Assembly: GCF_023954335.1 (NCBI RefSeq) | Contig: NZ_JAMLIE010000001.1 | Coordinates: forward strand, 2,232,001-2,296,000 | Reading direction: 5' to 3' | DNA length: 64,000 nucleotides | Origin: Aquamicrobium sp. | Lineage (GTDB): Bacteria; Pseudomonadota; Alphaproteobacteria; Rhizobiales; Rhizobiaceae | Shown here: positions 28,025-36,899 of the stretch, piece after piece | Layout of the letters: every line of letters starts with the position of its first letter | Numbering within the stretch: the first letter of the stretch is position 1 | Translations under genes and position numbers: made by a program | The notes under the pieces: generated by a model | What the model saw: only the letters and a program-made list of their open reading frames with translations | What the model was told of the DNA's origin: nothing | Database searches by the model: none

Positions 28025-30022
28025 ATGGCACCCGTTTCCATGACATTTCCCGATGGCTCCGTCCGCGAATACGACGCGGCGACGACCGGCGCCGCGCTCG
28101 CGGAATCGATCTCGAAGTCGCTGGCCAAGAAGGCCGTCGCCTACGCGGTCGACGGCACGCTGCGCGACCTTTCCGATCCGCTGGGCGCTTCCGGCAAGGT
28201 CGAGATCGTCACCCGCGACGACCCGCGCGCGCTGGAGCTGATCCGCCACGACGCCGCCCATGTGCTGGCCGAGGCCGTGCAGGAGCTGTGGCCGGGAACG
28301 CAGGTGACCATCGGCCCGGTGATCGAGAACGGCTTCTATTACGACTTCGCGCGCAACGAGCCGTTCACGCCCGACGACTTCCCCGCCATCGAGAAGAAGA
28401 TGCGCGAGATCGTCGCCCGCAACAAACCCTTCACCAAGGAGGTATGGGACCGCGAGAAGGCGAAGCAGGTGTTCCGCGACAAGGGCGAGGCCTACAAGGT
28501 CGAGCTGGTCGACGCGATCCCCGAGGGGCAGGACCTCAAGATCTACTATCAAGGCGACTGGTTCGACCTGTGCCGCGGCCCGCACATGGCCTCGACGGGG
28601 CAGATCGGCAGCGCCTTCAAGCTGATGAAGGTGGCCGGCGCCTACTGGCGCGGCGACGCCAACAACCCGATGCTGACGCGCATCTACGGCACGGCATGGG
28701 CCGACCAGGCCGGGCTCGACCAGTATCTCCACATGCTGGAGGAGGCGGAGAAGCGCGACCATCGACGCCTCGGCCGCGAGATGGACCTGTTCCATTTCCA
28801 GGAGGAGGGGCCGGGCGTCGTCTTCTGGCACGCCAAGGGCTGGAAGATGTTCCAGAACCTGATCTCCTACATGCGCCGCCGCCTCGGCGACGACTATCAG
28901 GAGGTCAACGCGCCGCAGGTGCTCGACAAGTCGCTGTGGGAGACCTCCGGCCACTGGGGCTGGTATCAGGAGAACATGTTCGCGGTGAAGTCGGCCCACG
29001 CCTTCACCCATCCCGACGATCCCGAGGCCGACCAGCGCGTCTTCGCGCTGAAGCCGATGAACTGTCCAGGCCACGTCCAGATCTTCAAGCACGGGTTGAA
29101 GTCCTACCGCGATCTGCCGATAAGGCTTGCGGAATTCGGCAACGTCCATCGCTACGAGGCATCCGGGGCCTTACATGGTCTCATGCGGGTCCGCGCGTTC
29201 ACGCAGGACGACGCCCACATCTTCTGCACCGAGGACCAGCTCGAGGCGGAGATCCTCAAGATCAACGACCTGATGATGTCGGTCTACAAGGATTTCGGCT
29301 TCGAGGAGGTGGTGGTGAAGCTCGCCACAAGGCCGGAGAAGCGCGTCGGCACTGACGCGGCATGGGACCACGCCGAGGACATCCTGCGGCGCGCGCTCCA
29401 GCGCATGGCGCGCGAGGACAACCGCATCAAGACCGGCATCAACGAGGGCGAGGGCACGTTCTACGGCCCGAAATTTGAGTATACGCTCAAGGACGCCATC
29501 GGCCGCGAATGGCAGTGCGGTACCACGCAGGTCGACTTCAACCTGCCGGAGCGCTTCGGGGCGTTCTATATTGGCGCGGATTCGGAGAAGAAGCAGCCGG
29601 TGATGATCCACCGCGCCATCTGCGGCTCGCTGGAGCGCTTCCTCGGCATCCTGATCGAGAGCCATGCCGGCCACATGCCGCTGTGGTTCGCGCCGGTGCA
29701 GGTGGTGGTGGCGACCATCACCTCCGACGCCGACGACTACGCGAAAAGCGTCACTGCTAGGCTGAAGGCCGCCGGGCTGGCGGCCGAGGCGGACCTGCGC
29801 AACGAGAAGATCAACTACAAGGTGCGCGAGCATTCGCTCGCCAAGGTGCCGGTCATTCTCGTCTGCGGCCGCCGCGAGGCGGAGGAGGGGACGGTCAATC
29901 TGCGCCGCCTCGGCTCGCGCGATCAGGAGGCGATGACCCTCGACGCCGCCATCGCCGCGCTGGTCGACGAGGCGACGCCGCCGGACATCCGGCGTGTGCG
30001 GGACGAGGCGCAGGCGGCGTAG
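28025..30022 (+). CDS. thrS: Threonine-tRNA ligase
   Basis: 665 residues. TGS domain (about 1-65), editing domain with HDAAHVLAEAV and the zinc-like CRGPHM region, class II core with MNCPGHVQIF, VHRYEASGALHGLMRVRAF (motif 2) and HRAICGSLERFLGILIE (motif 3), then the anticodon-binding domain with KVPVILVCGRREAEE. AGGAGAATTTCCG sits just before the ATG. It charges tRNA-Thr and edits mischarged Ser. The 270-base leader carries a palindromic element and a hairpin. Confidence 0.97.
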   Translation: MAPVSMTFPDGSVREYDAATTGAALAESISKSLAKKAVAYAVDGTLRDLSDPLGASGKVEIVTRDDPRALELIRHDAAHVLAEAVQELWPGTQVTIGPVIENGFYYDFARNEPFTPDDFPAIEKKMREIVARNKPFTKEVWDREKAKQVFRDKGEAYKVELVDAIPEGQDLKIYYQGDWFDLCRGPHMASTGQIGSAFKLMKVAGAYWRGDANNPMLTRIYGTAWADQAGLDQYLHMLEEAEKRDHRRLGREMDLFHFQEEGPGVVFWHAKGWKMFQNLISYMRRRLGDDYQEVNAPQVLDKSLWETSGHWGWYQENMFAVKSAHAFTHPDDPEADQRVFALKPMNCPGHVQIFKHGLKSYRDLPIRLAEFGNVHRYEASGALHGLMRVRAFTQDDAHIFCTEDQLEAEILKINDLMMSVYKDFGFEEVVVKLATRPEKRVGTDAAWDHAEDILRRALQRMAREDNRIKTGINEGEGTFYGPKFEYTLKDAIGREWQCGTTQVDFNLPERFGAFYIGADSEKKQPVMIHRAICGSLERFLGILIESHAGHMPLWFAPVQVVVATITSDADDYAKSVTARLKAAGLAAEADLRNEKINYKVREHSLAKVPVILVCGRREAEEGTVNLRRLGSRDQEAMTLDAAIAALVDEATPPDIRRVRDEAQAA

Positions 30023-30050
30023 CAGGGCGTGAAAACCGTCGTTTGCTGGC

Positions 30051-30179
30051 GCTGCCCCTCATCCGCCCTTCGGGCACCTTCTCCCCGTGAACGGGGAGAA
30101 GGGGAAGCGGCAAGGTCGCGGCAATCTCTCCTCTCCCCGTTCACGGGGAGAGGATGCCGGCAGGCAGGTGAGGGGCAGC
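30051..30179. repeat. Rhizobial palindromic repeat (compound hairpin)
   Basis: The outer arms GCTGCCCCTCA and TGAGGGGCAGC enclose two near-identical palindromes, CTTCTCCCC-GTGA-AC-GGGGAGAAG (30078-30101) and CTCTCCCC-GTTCAC-GGGGAGAG (30131-30152). The CCCCTCATCCG...CTTCTCCCC pattern is a familiar dispersed extragenic repeat of rhizobia. It lies between the thrS stop and the convergent exported-protein gene and may also end both transcripts. Confidence 0.75.
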
Positions 30180-30222
30180 GTCGGCGGTCGATCATCGAGG
30201 CCGACGCATCTCAGCGGGAATC

Positions 30223-31200
30223 TCAGTCCGTCTCCGCGTCGGCTTCCGCCTCCGTCACCAGCACCTCGACGTCCTGGTTGCGGCCGGCGGTGACGGTGAA
30301 CTCCCGCTGGTAGATGCGCTCGCGGTTCTTGGCGACGACGGCGTATTCGCCTTCGGCCAGCACCATCGAGGCGAAGGCGCCGACGCTTTCGTGGACCACG
30401 TCGCCGGAATCGGTCAGCACCGACCACGAGGTGTCGGCGATGGCTTCGCCGCCCTTGTCGCGCACGAGCTTCAGCGTCAGCTCGGCCGCCTTGTGCTCGA
30501 CCGTCGCCTCGGTCAGCTTGCCGGCCTCGACATGGATGTCGGAGCGGATCACCGCGTTGACCGTGCCGTAGGTCGAGACGACGTGGTAGGTGCCGGAATT
30601 GAGCCGCACCACCGTGTTCGGCTGCACGTCGGGGATGATGAGCGCCCGCTCGCCGTTGACGTCGGCCTCCGCCTCGTAGATCGAGAAGCGCAGGCGCGCC
30701 GGTGGGATGCGCACGCCGCCCGACAGTACCGCGTCGAGCTTGAGGCCGCCGGCGTTGAGCACGACCGATTCGGTCTTGGCGTCCTTGCCGATGGTGATGC
30801 GCTTGGTCGCCCCGGCGCGGCCGAACGAGGCATGGATAAGGTAGCTGCCCGGCTCCAGCGTGAAGATGCCGCTGCCGCCCTGCGACGAGGCGACCATCGG
30901 CAGCTTGCCGTCGGCGTCCGCGTCGGGGCTGAACACGCGCCAGACAAGCCCGCGCGTGATCGCCGGGCCGTCCTCGGTCAGGTGGGCCGACAGCGTCACC
31001 TGGCCTTCGCCGCGCGCGGCGAGCGGCCCCTGCTGGGCCGGCGAGGCGTAGCCGGAAAGGCCGGGCATGTTGAGGTTGCGCAGCACGTCGCCGCCCGGTT
31101 CCTGCGCGGCGGCAGGAGCCAGCGCGGCGCACAGCGCCAGCCACCCGGCGAAGCCTTTGGCAAGCAGCCTTGTGAACGGTGTGGTCACAGCCCCTCTCAT
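30223..31200 (-). CDS. Exported protein of unknown function
   Basis: 325 residues from the ATG at 31200 with a signal peptide (GFAGWLALCAALAPAAAQ). A much longer frame upstream has no signal. The mature part looks like repeated beta-sandwich units, each with a sequence such as LEPGSYLIHASFGRAGA, LNSGTYHVVSTYGTVNA and LAEGEYAVVAKNRERIY, resembling carboxypeptidase-regulatory or DUF-type folds. It ends in an acidic tail (EAEADAETD). Conserved in rhizobia as far as recalled; the role is unknown. Confidence 0.75.
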   Translation of the reverse strand: MRGAVTTPFTRLLAKGFAGWLALCAALAPAAAQEPGGDVLRNLNMPGLSGYASPAQQGPLAARGEGQVTLSAHLTEDGPAITRGLVWRVFSPDADADGKLPMVASSQGGSGIFTLEPGSYLIHASFGRAGATKRITIGKDAKTESVVLNAGGLKLDAVLSGGVRIPPARLRFSIYEAEADVNGERALIIPDVQPNTVVRLNSGTYHVVSTYGTVNAVIRSDIHVEAGKLTEATVEHKAAELTLKLVRDKGGEAIADTSWSVLTDSGDVVHESVGAFASMVLAEGEYAVVAKNRERIYQREFTVTAGRNQDVEVLVTEAEADAETD

Positions 31201-31339
31201 GGCTTGCCTTGAACCGCAGAGCGGTGGCAATTTCAAGGCGAGAAACGCATCCTCCTTCCCGCGATGCGTCCCCGACAGGCATCCGGCGTGAAGTCCGGTA
31301 CCCGACAACCGGCTTTCCCCAACCTCCGGGAGACGAGAA

Positions 31340-31924
31340 GTGAACCAGCCAGTCATCGATTTCCTTTTGTCGCGCAGGTCGAAGCCGATCGGCGAGCTGA
31401 AGGAGCCCGGCCCTTCGGACGCCGATATCCGCACCATGCTCACCGCCGCCGCCCGCGTGCCCGACCATGGCCGGCTCGCCCCGTGGCGCTTCATCCTCTA
31501 TCGCGGCGACGCGCGCCACCGCGTCGGCGAGGCGCTGGCCGCGCTGGCGGAAAAGCGCGAGGGCGAGCTGCCCGAGCATCGCCGCCAGCAGGAGCTGGCG
31601 CGGTTCTCGCGCGCGCCGCTGGTCGTCGGCGTCGTCTCGGTTCCGCGCGACCACCCCAAGGTGCCGGATTGGGAAAAGTTCCTCTCCGGCGGCGCTGCGG
31701 CGATGAACCTCCTGATCGCGGCCGGCGCGCTCGGCTACGGCGCGAGCTGGATCACCAACTGGTACGCCGACGACGAGGAGGGCAAGCGCATCCTCGGCAT
31801 CGCTCCGGCCGAGCGCGTCGTCGGCTTCGTTCATATCGGAACCTACGACGGAACGACGCCCGAGCGCCCGCGCCCCGAGCTCGCCGACATCGTTTCCAAT
31901 TACGCCGGCCCGTGGCAAGGATAG
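31340..31924 (+). CDS. Nitroreductase-family protein, YdjA-like
   Basis: 194 residues starting at a GTG preceded by GGGAGACGAG. LLSRRSKPIGEL at the N terminus, ARVPDHGRLAPWRFIL and GYGASWITNW form the FMN-binding nitroreductase fold of the short YdjA subgroup. Substrate unknown. The next gene, 11 bases on, encodes a flavin reductase-family protein, so they probably form an operon of flavin oxidoreductases. Confidence 0.87.
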   Translation: MNQPVIDFLLSRRSKPIGELKEPGPSDADIRTMLTAAARVPDHGRLAPWRFILYRGDARHRVGEALAALAEKREGELPEHRRQQELARFSRAPLVVGVVSVPRDHPKVPDWEKFLSGGAAAMNLLIAAGALGYGASWITNWYADDEEGKRILGIAPAERVVGFVHIGTYDGTTPERPRPELADIVSNYAGPWQG

Positions 31925-31935
31925 GCAGCAAAACC

Positions 31936-32538
31936 ATGTTCTACGAACCGTCGAAGGGCCACGGCCTGCCGCACGACCCGTTCAAGGCTATCGTCGCCCC
32001 GCGCCCCATCGGCTGGATCTCGACGGTTCGTGGCGACGGCTCGCCCAATCTCGCGCCCTATTCCTTCTTCAACGCGCTGGGCACCGACCCGCATCTCGTC
32101 ATGTTCTCGTCCGAGGGCGAGAAGGACAGCGTGACGTTCGCGCGCGAGACCGGCGAGTTCGTCGTCAATCTCGTCAGTCACGATCTGGTGGAGAAGATGA
32201 ACGCGTCGAGCGTCGACGCCCCGCGCGGCGTCTCCGAGTTCGACTATGCCGGGCTGACGCCGCAGCCCTCGCGGCTGGTCCGCCCGCCGCGCGTCGGCGG
32301 GGCGCATGCCGCGCTCGAATGCAAGGTGACGGAAATCCACCGGCCGAAGGGGCTGGACGGCGAAAGCGGCGAGCGGTTCATGGTCATCGGCGAGGTCGTC
32401 GGCATCCACATCGACGAGGCGATGATGACGGACGGCCTGTTCGACATCGTCAAGGCCGGCAGCGTCGCCCGCCTCGGCTACATGGACTACGCCGCGGTGA
32501 CGGAAATCTTCTCCATGCAGCGGCCGCGCTGGAAATAA
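31936..32538 (+). CDS. Flavin reductase-family FMN-binding protein
   Basis: 200 residues. AIVAPRPIGWISTVRGDGSPNLAPYSFFNAL and RETGEFVVNLVS are the split-barrel flavin-binding blocks of the DIM6/NTAB family. A distant paralog ends the left-hand catabolic cluster at 8858. It lies 11 bases after the nitroreductase gene. Confidence 0.87.
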   Translation: MFYEPSKGHGLPHDPFKAIVAPRPIGWISTVRGDGSPNLAPYSFFNALGTDPHLVMFSSEGEKDSVTFARETGEFVVNLVSHDLVEKMNASSVDAPRGVSEFDYAGLTPQPSRLVRPPRVGGAHAALECKVTEIHRPKGLDGESGERFMVIGEVVGIHIDEAMMTDGLFDIVKAGSVARLGYMDYAAVTEIFSMQRPRWK

Positions 32539-32582
32539 TGAGGAGGCCGAAGGCCGGCGCCGCATTCGCAGGCGATGCCGCG

Positions 32583-32993
32583 TCAGTCGACGCGCGTCAC
32601 GTCGACCGTGACGTCGCCCGGCCTGTCGAAGATCGACACGTCGCCCTCGACCTGTCCCAGGACGATGATGCCCGGCGACGGGACGCGGCCGCTGCGGTAG
32701 TAGACAACGAAGTCGCGGCCGCCCCACAGGCCCAGCGTGCCGACGGAGAAATCGCGTTGCCGGGGCAGCTCGGGCAGGGCGGAGGGCAGCCTGCCGGTCT
32801 TTTCCTGCCGCAGATGGTCGCTCATCCCGATGGTCAGCGGCAGCATGGCCGACAATTCGCGGGCGGCGGCGTTGTCGGCCAGCACGGCCGTGACCTCGCC
32901 CCAGCCGGAGGAAATGCGGATGCGGTCTTGCGCCATGACGGCTCCGGTCGTTGCCAATGTGACGGCGGTGGCGGTCAGCAGGGATCTCAGCAT
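32583..32993 (-). CDS. Exported cyclophilin-like-fold protein
   Basis: 136 residues with a signal peptide (LLTATAVTLATTGAVMAQ). The mature part (VTAVLADNAAARELSAMLPLTIGM, then LGLWGGRDFVVYYRSGRVPSPGIIVLGQV) matches the small cyclophilin-like family that is usually cytoplasmic, often next to hydrolases and oxidoreductases. It follows the Tat hydrolase gene by 59 bases on the same strand. No isomerase activity has been established for the family, as recalled. Confidence 0.75.
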   Translation of the reverse strand: MLRSLLTATAVTLATTGAVMAQDRIRISSGWGEVTAVLADNAAARELSAMLPLTIGMSDHLRQEKTGRLPSALPELPRQRDFSVGTLGLWGGRDFVVYYRSGRVPSPGIIVLGQVEGDVSIFDRPGDVTVDVTRVD

Positions 32994-33052
32994 GTCGTCG
33001 CTCTGCTCCCTTTGGCGGAAAGCGGGGCCTGCACGGGCAGGCCCCGTCCACC

Positions 33053-34135
33053 TTAAGCGGAAAGATGCTGCGCGAAGAAGGATTGCAGCCTGTCGAAGGG
33101 GATCATATCCGCCTTGTCGTAGAGATCGACATGGTTGGCCCCCGGAACGATCAGCAGTTCCTTCGGCTCAGCCGCAGCCTCATAAGCGGTTTCGCTGAAG
33201 TAGCGCGAATGGGCGTTCTCGCCGTGGATCAGCAGGACCGGACGCGGCGCGATCTCCTTGATGTAGGTCAGGATCGGCATGTTCATGAACGACAGCGGCG
33301 TCGTGATCGTCCAGGCGTTGCCCGAGTTGACCGCGCGCGCATGGTAGCCGCGCGGCGTCATGTAATAATCGTGGTAGTCGACCAGAAACTGCGCCTCGCC
33401 GCCGTGCAGCTCGTTGTAGGGCGGCTGGTAGGCCGGTGTTCCGTTCGCCGCGTCTTCCCAGCGCTGGCGGCTCAGTTGCTCCAGCGTCTGCGCGCGCTGT
33501 TCGGGGGTGACGCTGTCGTTGTAGCCCCGGGACATCACGCGCGTCATGTCGTACATGGTGCTGGTCGCGACGGCCTTGACGCGCTTGTCGGCAGCCACGG
33601 CGTTCAATGCCATGCTGCCCCAGCCGCAGATGCCGATGACGCCGATGCGCTCGCGGTCGACCGAAGCGTGGAGGCCGAGATAGTCCACCGCCGCCATGAA
33701 ATCCTCGGTGTTGATGTCGGGCGAGGCGACGTTGCGGGGTTCGCCGCCGCTTTCGCCGGTGTAGGACGGATCGAAAGCCAGCGTGACGAACCCACGCTCG
33801 GCCATGGTCTGCGCATAAAGACCCGACGACTGCTCCTTGACCGCGCCGAACGGCCCGCCGACGGCGATGGCCGGAAGGCGGCTGCCGGCACGATCTTTCG
33901 GCAGATAAAGACCGCCCGACAGCGTGATGCCGTAGCGGTTGGTGAAGGTCACCTTCTCGTGGTCGACCTTCCCGCTGCGCGAAAAAGTCTTGTCCCATTC
34001 GTTCGACATAGTCTGAGCCTTTGCGTTGGAAACGGTGAAAATCGAGGCCGCGCCGAAGGCGGCGATGCCGGTCCCGGTCAGCTTCAGAAGGTCGCGCCGG
34101 GCAAGGCCCGCATGGGGGGATTTGGTCCTGTTCAT
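33053..34135 (-). CDS. Tat-exported alpha/beta hydrolase, YcjY/dienelactone hydrolase-like
   Basis: 360 residues. The twin-arginine signal ARRDLLKLTGTGIAAFGAA gives export in folded form. The nucleophile elbow is GICGWGS with Cys in place of Ser, as in dienelactone hydrolases, the Asp lies in the HGENAHSRYFSE region and the His is in PGANHVDLYDK. It belongs to an SDR/hydrolase/cyclophilin-like series with a divergent LysR regulator. The natural substrate is unknown. Confidence 0.88.
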   Translation of the reverse strand: MNRTKSPHAGLARRDLLKLTGTGIAAFGAASIFTVSNAKAQTMSNEWDKTFSRSGKVDHEKVTFTNRYGITLSGGLYLPKDRAGSRLPAIAVGGPFGAVKEQSSGLYAQTMAERGFVTLAFDPSYTGESGGEPRNVASPDINTEDFMAAVDYLGLHASVDRERIGVIGICGWGSMALNAVAADKRVKAVATSTMYDMTRVMSRGYNDSVTPEQRAQTLEQLSRQRWEDAANGTPAYQPPYNELHGGEAQFLVDYHDYYMTPRGYHARAVNSGNAWTITTPLSFMNMPILTYIKEIAPRPVLLIHGENAHSRYFSETAYEAAAEPKELLIVPGANHVDLYDKADMIPFDRLQSFFAQHLSA

Positions 34136-34165
34136 GTCGATCTCCTGTTTTTTTGGTGGGACGCG

Positions 34166-34930
34166 TCAGACCGTCTGGCCGCCGTCGACGACGACCGCCG
34201 CGCCGAGCGTGAAGCCCGCACCTTCCGAGCAGAGCCACAGCACGCTGGCCGCGATTTCCTCCGGCCGGCCGAGGCGTCCGATCGGCTCCTGTGCGATCGC
34301 GGCCTGCAAGCCCTCGGGCGTGCCGCCGGTGAAGCGGTCGATCATCGCGGTATGGACGATGCCGGGGCAGATGGCGTTCACGCGGATGTTCCTGCCGGCG
34401 TAGTCCAGCGCCGCCGCCTTGGTCAGGCCGATCACGCCGAACTTGGCGGCGTTGTAGATGGCATGGCCGGCGAACCCCTTGACGCCCGCGCCGGACGAGG
34501 CGTTGACGATGGCCCCGCCGCCACGCTCCAGCATCCGGGGCGCCTGCTGCTTGATGCAGTAGAAGACGCCGCTGAGATTGATCGACAGGTTGCGGTTCCA
34601 CAGCTCGCCCGGAATCTCGTGCGCCGGTCTCAGGACCGGCTCGACGCCGGCGCTGTTGAAGGCGAAGTCGAGCCCGCCGAAGGCCGCGACCGTCTGCTCG
34701 ACAGCCGCCGCGACCTCGGCTTCCTGCGCGACATCGCAGCGGATCGCGACGGCCTTGCCGCCCGCCGCCTCGATCTGCCGGACGGTCTCGTCCATGCCGT
34801 CCCGCGAAAGGTCGACGACGGCAACCTGCGCGCCGGCCTGCGCAAAGGCCAGCGCCGTCGCGCGGCCAAGGCCGCTGCCGCCGCCCGTTATGAACGCGAC
34901 TTTCCCTGAATAGTCGAATGAAGGGTTCAT
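34166..34930 (-). CDS. Short-chain dehydrogenase/reductase
   Basis: 254 residues from the ATG at 34930. The cofactor motif TGGGSGLG, the NSAG element, the catalytic Ser in NASSGAG, Tyr-x-x-x-Lys in YNAAK and the PG in NAICPGIV are all in place. D in the VVDLS position favours NAD(H). It is first in the hydrolase/cyclophilin-like series, 30 bases ahead of the hydrolase, and lies opposite a LysR regulator, the usual layout of a LysR-activated operon. Confidence 0.92.
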   Translation of the reverse strand: MNPSFDYSGKVAFITGGGSGLGRATALAFAQAGAQVAVVDLSRDGMDETVRQIEAAGGKAVAIRCDVAQEAEVAAAVEQTVAAFGGLDFAFNSAGVEPVLRPAHEIPGELWNRNLSINLSGVFYCIKQQAPRMLERGGGAIVNASSGAGVKGFAGHAIYNAAKFGVIGLTKAAALDYAGRNIRVNAICPGIVHTAMIDRFTGGTPEGLQAAIAQEPIGRLGRPEEIAASVLWLCSEGAGFTLGAAVVVDGGQTV

Positions 34931-35011
34931 GGCCGGGCTCCGCACCTGATGCGTCTTGCGATGCCGTATAACTAGCATCGGCCGAACTCATGGATTAGAG
35001 ACACGTCTTCG

Positions 35012-35030
35012 TTTAGACTTATCGACTAAA
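35012..35030. promoter_or_regulatory. Candidate LysR operator
   Basis: TTTAG-(9 bases)-CTAAA, with an additional inner C/G match, lies in the 129-base divergent gap between the SDR and LysR genes. This T-N11-A-like dyad is typical of LysR sites. No experimental motif is known for this regulator. Confidence 0.45.
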
Positions 35031-35059
35031 GCCATGAATTGCCTTGATTGGAGAACGCC

Positions 35060-35956
35060 ATGCCCAGACCCGACTTCAACGACCTCTTGTGGTTCCTGGC
35101 CGTGACCGAGGAGGGCAGCTTCACCCGTGCCGCCGCGAAGCTGGGTGTCGTGCAATCGACGCTCAGCCACCGGATCAAGCGGCTGGAAACGCGCATGGGC
35201 ATCCGCTTGCTCGCCCGCACGACGCGAAGCGTCTCGACCACCGAGGCGGGCGAGCGCCTGCGCCGGTCGCTGGCGCCGCGCGTCTGCGAGATCGAGGAGG
35301 AAATCGCCTCGCTGATGGAACTGCGGGAAAAGCCCTCCGGCTCAGTGCGGCTGACGCTGTCGCACCATGCGCTGGAGCGCCTCGTATGGCGGAAGCTGCG
35401 TCCGATCCTGTCCGACTATCCCGACATCGCGCTGGAGCTGAACATCGACAGCGGCTTCCGCGATATCGTCGGCGAAGGTTTCGATGCGGGCATCCGTCTG
35501 GGCGAGAGCATCGGGAACGACATGATCGCGGTGCGCATCGGCCCCGACTGGCGGCTCGTGGCCGTGGCATCGCCAACCTATCTGGCCGCCAACCCGGCCC
35601 CCGGGCATCCGCAGGACCTGCTCCGGCACAACTGCATCAACCGGCGGCTGGAGACGGCCGGAGGGCTTTATGCCTGGGAGTTCGAGAAGGGCGGAAAGGA
35701 GCTGCGGGTCAGGGTCGAGGGGCAGCTCACCCTCAACGACGACGCCACCATGATCGACGCCGCGCTTCACGGCCACGGGATCGCCTATGTGCCCGAGGAT
35801 ATGGTCGTCGAGCCTGTCGCATCAGGCGATCTCATCCTGCTGCTGGACGACTGGTCGCCGCGGTTTTCCGGCTACCACATCTATTACCCGAGTCGGCGGC
35901 AAAACCTGCCGGCGTTCAGGGTGATCGTCGATGCGCTGCGGTATCGCGACGTCTGA
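35060..35956 (+). CDS. LysR-family transcriptional regulator
   Basis: 298 residues from the ATG at 35060 (TTGGAGAAC upstream); a TTG at 35048 is less likely. The winged helix is FLAVTEEGSFTRAAAKLGVVQSTLSHRIKRLETRMGIRLLARTTRSV. The effector domain carries GFDAGIRLGE and CINRRLETAGGLYAWEF, the pattern of the CrgA/DsdC-like subgroup that controls neighbouring oxidoreductases. It is divergent from the SDR gene. Confidence 0.93.
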   Translation: MPRPDFNDLLWFLAVTEEGSFTRAAAKLGVVQSTLSHRIKRLETRMGIRLLARTTRSVSTTEAGERLRRSLAPRVCEIEEEIASLMELREKPSGSVRLTLSHHALERLVWRKLRPILSDYPDIALELNIDSGFRDIVGEGFDAGIRLGESIGNDMIAVRIGPDWRLVAVASPTYLAANPAPGHPQDLLRHNCINRRLETAGGLYAWEFEKGGKELRVRVEGQLTLNDDATMIDAALHGHGIAYVPEDMVVEPVASGDLILLLDDWSPRFSGYHIYYPSRRQNLPAFRVIVDALRYRDV

Positions 35957-36014
35957 AGCGCTGCGCCGATCGTTTGACGCCGTATGGCCGAAGACGGCCG
36001 GCTCCATCCCGGCC

Positions 36015-36899
36015 TTATCGGTCTCCCGCCGCCGTCGCCCGCGCCAGCAGGCGCTCGGCGCGCTTCAGGTGCGGCCGGTCGTACATCTTGCCGTCGATGG
36101 CGACGACGCCGGGGTTGCCGGCCGCCGCGAAGGCCTCGACCACGGCGCGCGCTTCCGCCGTCGCTTCCGCCGAGGGCGTGAACACCTCGTTGATGACCGG
36201 CACCTGCGCCGGGTGGATCGCCATGCGGCCGGTGAAGCCGTCGCGCGCGCCCTCGCGCGTGTCGCGCAGGAACGCGGCCTCATCGCGGAAGTTGGGGAAC
36301 ACCGTGTCGATGGGCGCGACCTCGGCGGCACAGGCGGCGAGGATGGTCGAGATGCGCGCGAAGCGGAAGACATCGGTGTAGCGCCCGTCCTCGTCGCGGG
36401 TCGCCGCCGCGCCGATCTCGGCCGACAGGTCCTCCGCGCCCCATGTCAGGCCGGCGAGGCGGCCGCTGGTCCCGGCATAGCTGCCCGCATAGCTTCCCGC
36501 CGCCAGCACGCCGGCCGGCGTTTCGGTGACGATGGGGATGATCCGCGTCGCCCCGTCCGCGATGCCGGCCTCTGCCTCGTGGACGCGCAGGCGCACGCTG
36601 AGGCGGGCGACATCCTCGCCGCTGTTCGACTTGGGCAGCATGATGCCGGCCGGCCCCGCCCCGATCACCGCGGCGAGGTCGTCGTCCGTCAGCCCGCTGG
36701 CGAGGTCGTTGACACGGACATAGAGCGCCGGGCCACCCTTCGCGGAGGCGATGAACTCGGCCGCCATCCGCCGCGCGGCTTTCTTGTTGGCGAGGGCGAC
36801 GGAATCCTCGAGGTCGATGATAAGCGCGTCGGCGCCCGAGCCGAGGCCCTTGGCCAGCTTCTTTTCGGAATCGGCGGGAACGAACAGCAGCGAACGCAT
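36015..36899 (-). CDS. CitE-like CoA ester lyase (HpcH/HpaI aldolase family)
   Basis: 294 residues from the ATG at 36899. RSLLFVPADSEKKL, IIDLEDSVALANK and LTWGAEDLSAEIGA are the CitE/malyl-CoA lyase blocks, with metal-binding Glu and Asp in TETPAGV and the GAEDL element. It lacks the longer C terminus of Mcl1. Such stand-alone enzymes cleave or hydrolyse (3S)-malyl-CoA, beta-methylmalyl-CoA or citramalyl-CoA. It overlaps the upstream MaoC gene by one base. Protein SYAGSYAG arises from a 12-base duplication. Confidence 0.85.
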   Translation of the reverse strand: MRSLLFVPADSEKKLAKGLGSGADALIIDLEDSVALANKKAARRMAAEFIASAKGGPALYVRVNDLASGLTDDDLAAVIGAGPAGIMLPKSNSGEDVARLSVRLRVHEAEAGIADGATRIIPIVTETPAGVLAAGSYAGSYAGTSGRLAGLTWGAEDLSAEIGAAATRDEDGRYTDVFRFARISTILAACAAEVAPIDTVFPNFRDEAAFLRDTREGARDGFTGRMAIHPAQVPVINEVFTPSAEATAEARAVVEAFAAAGNPGVVAIDGKMYDRPHLKRAERLLARATAAGDR

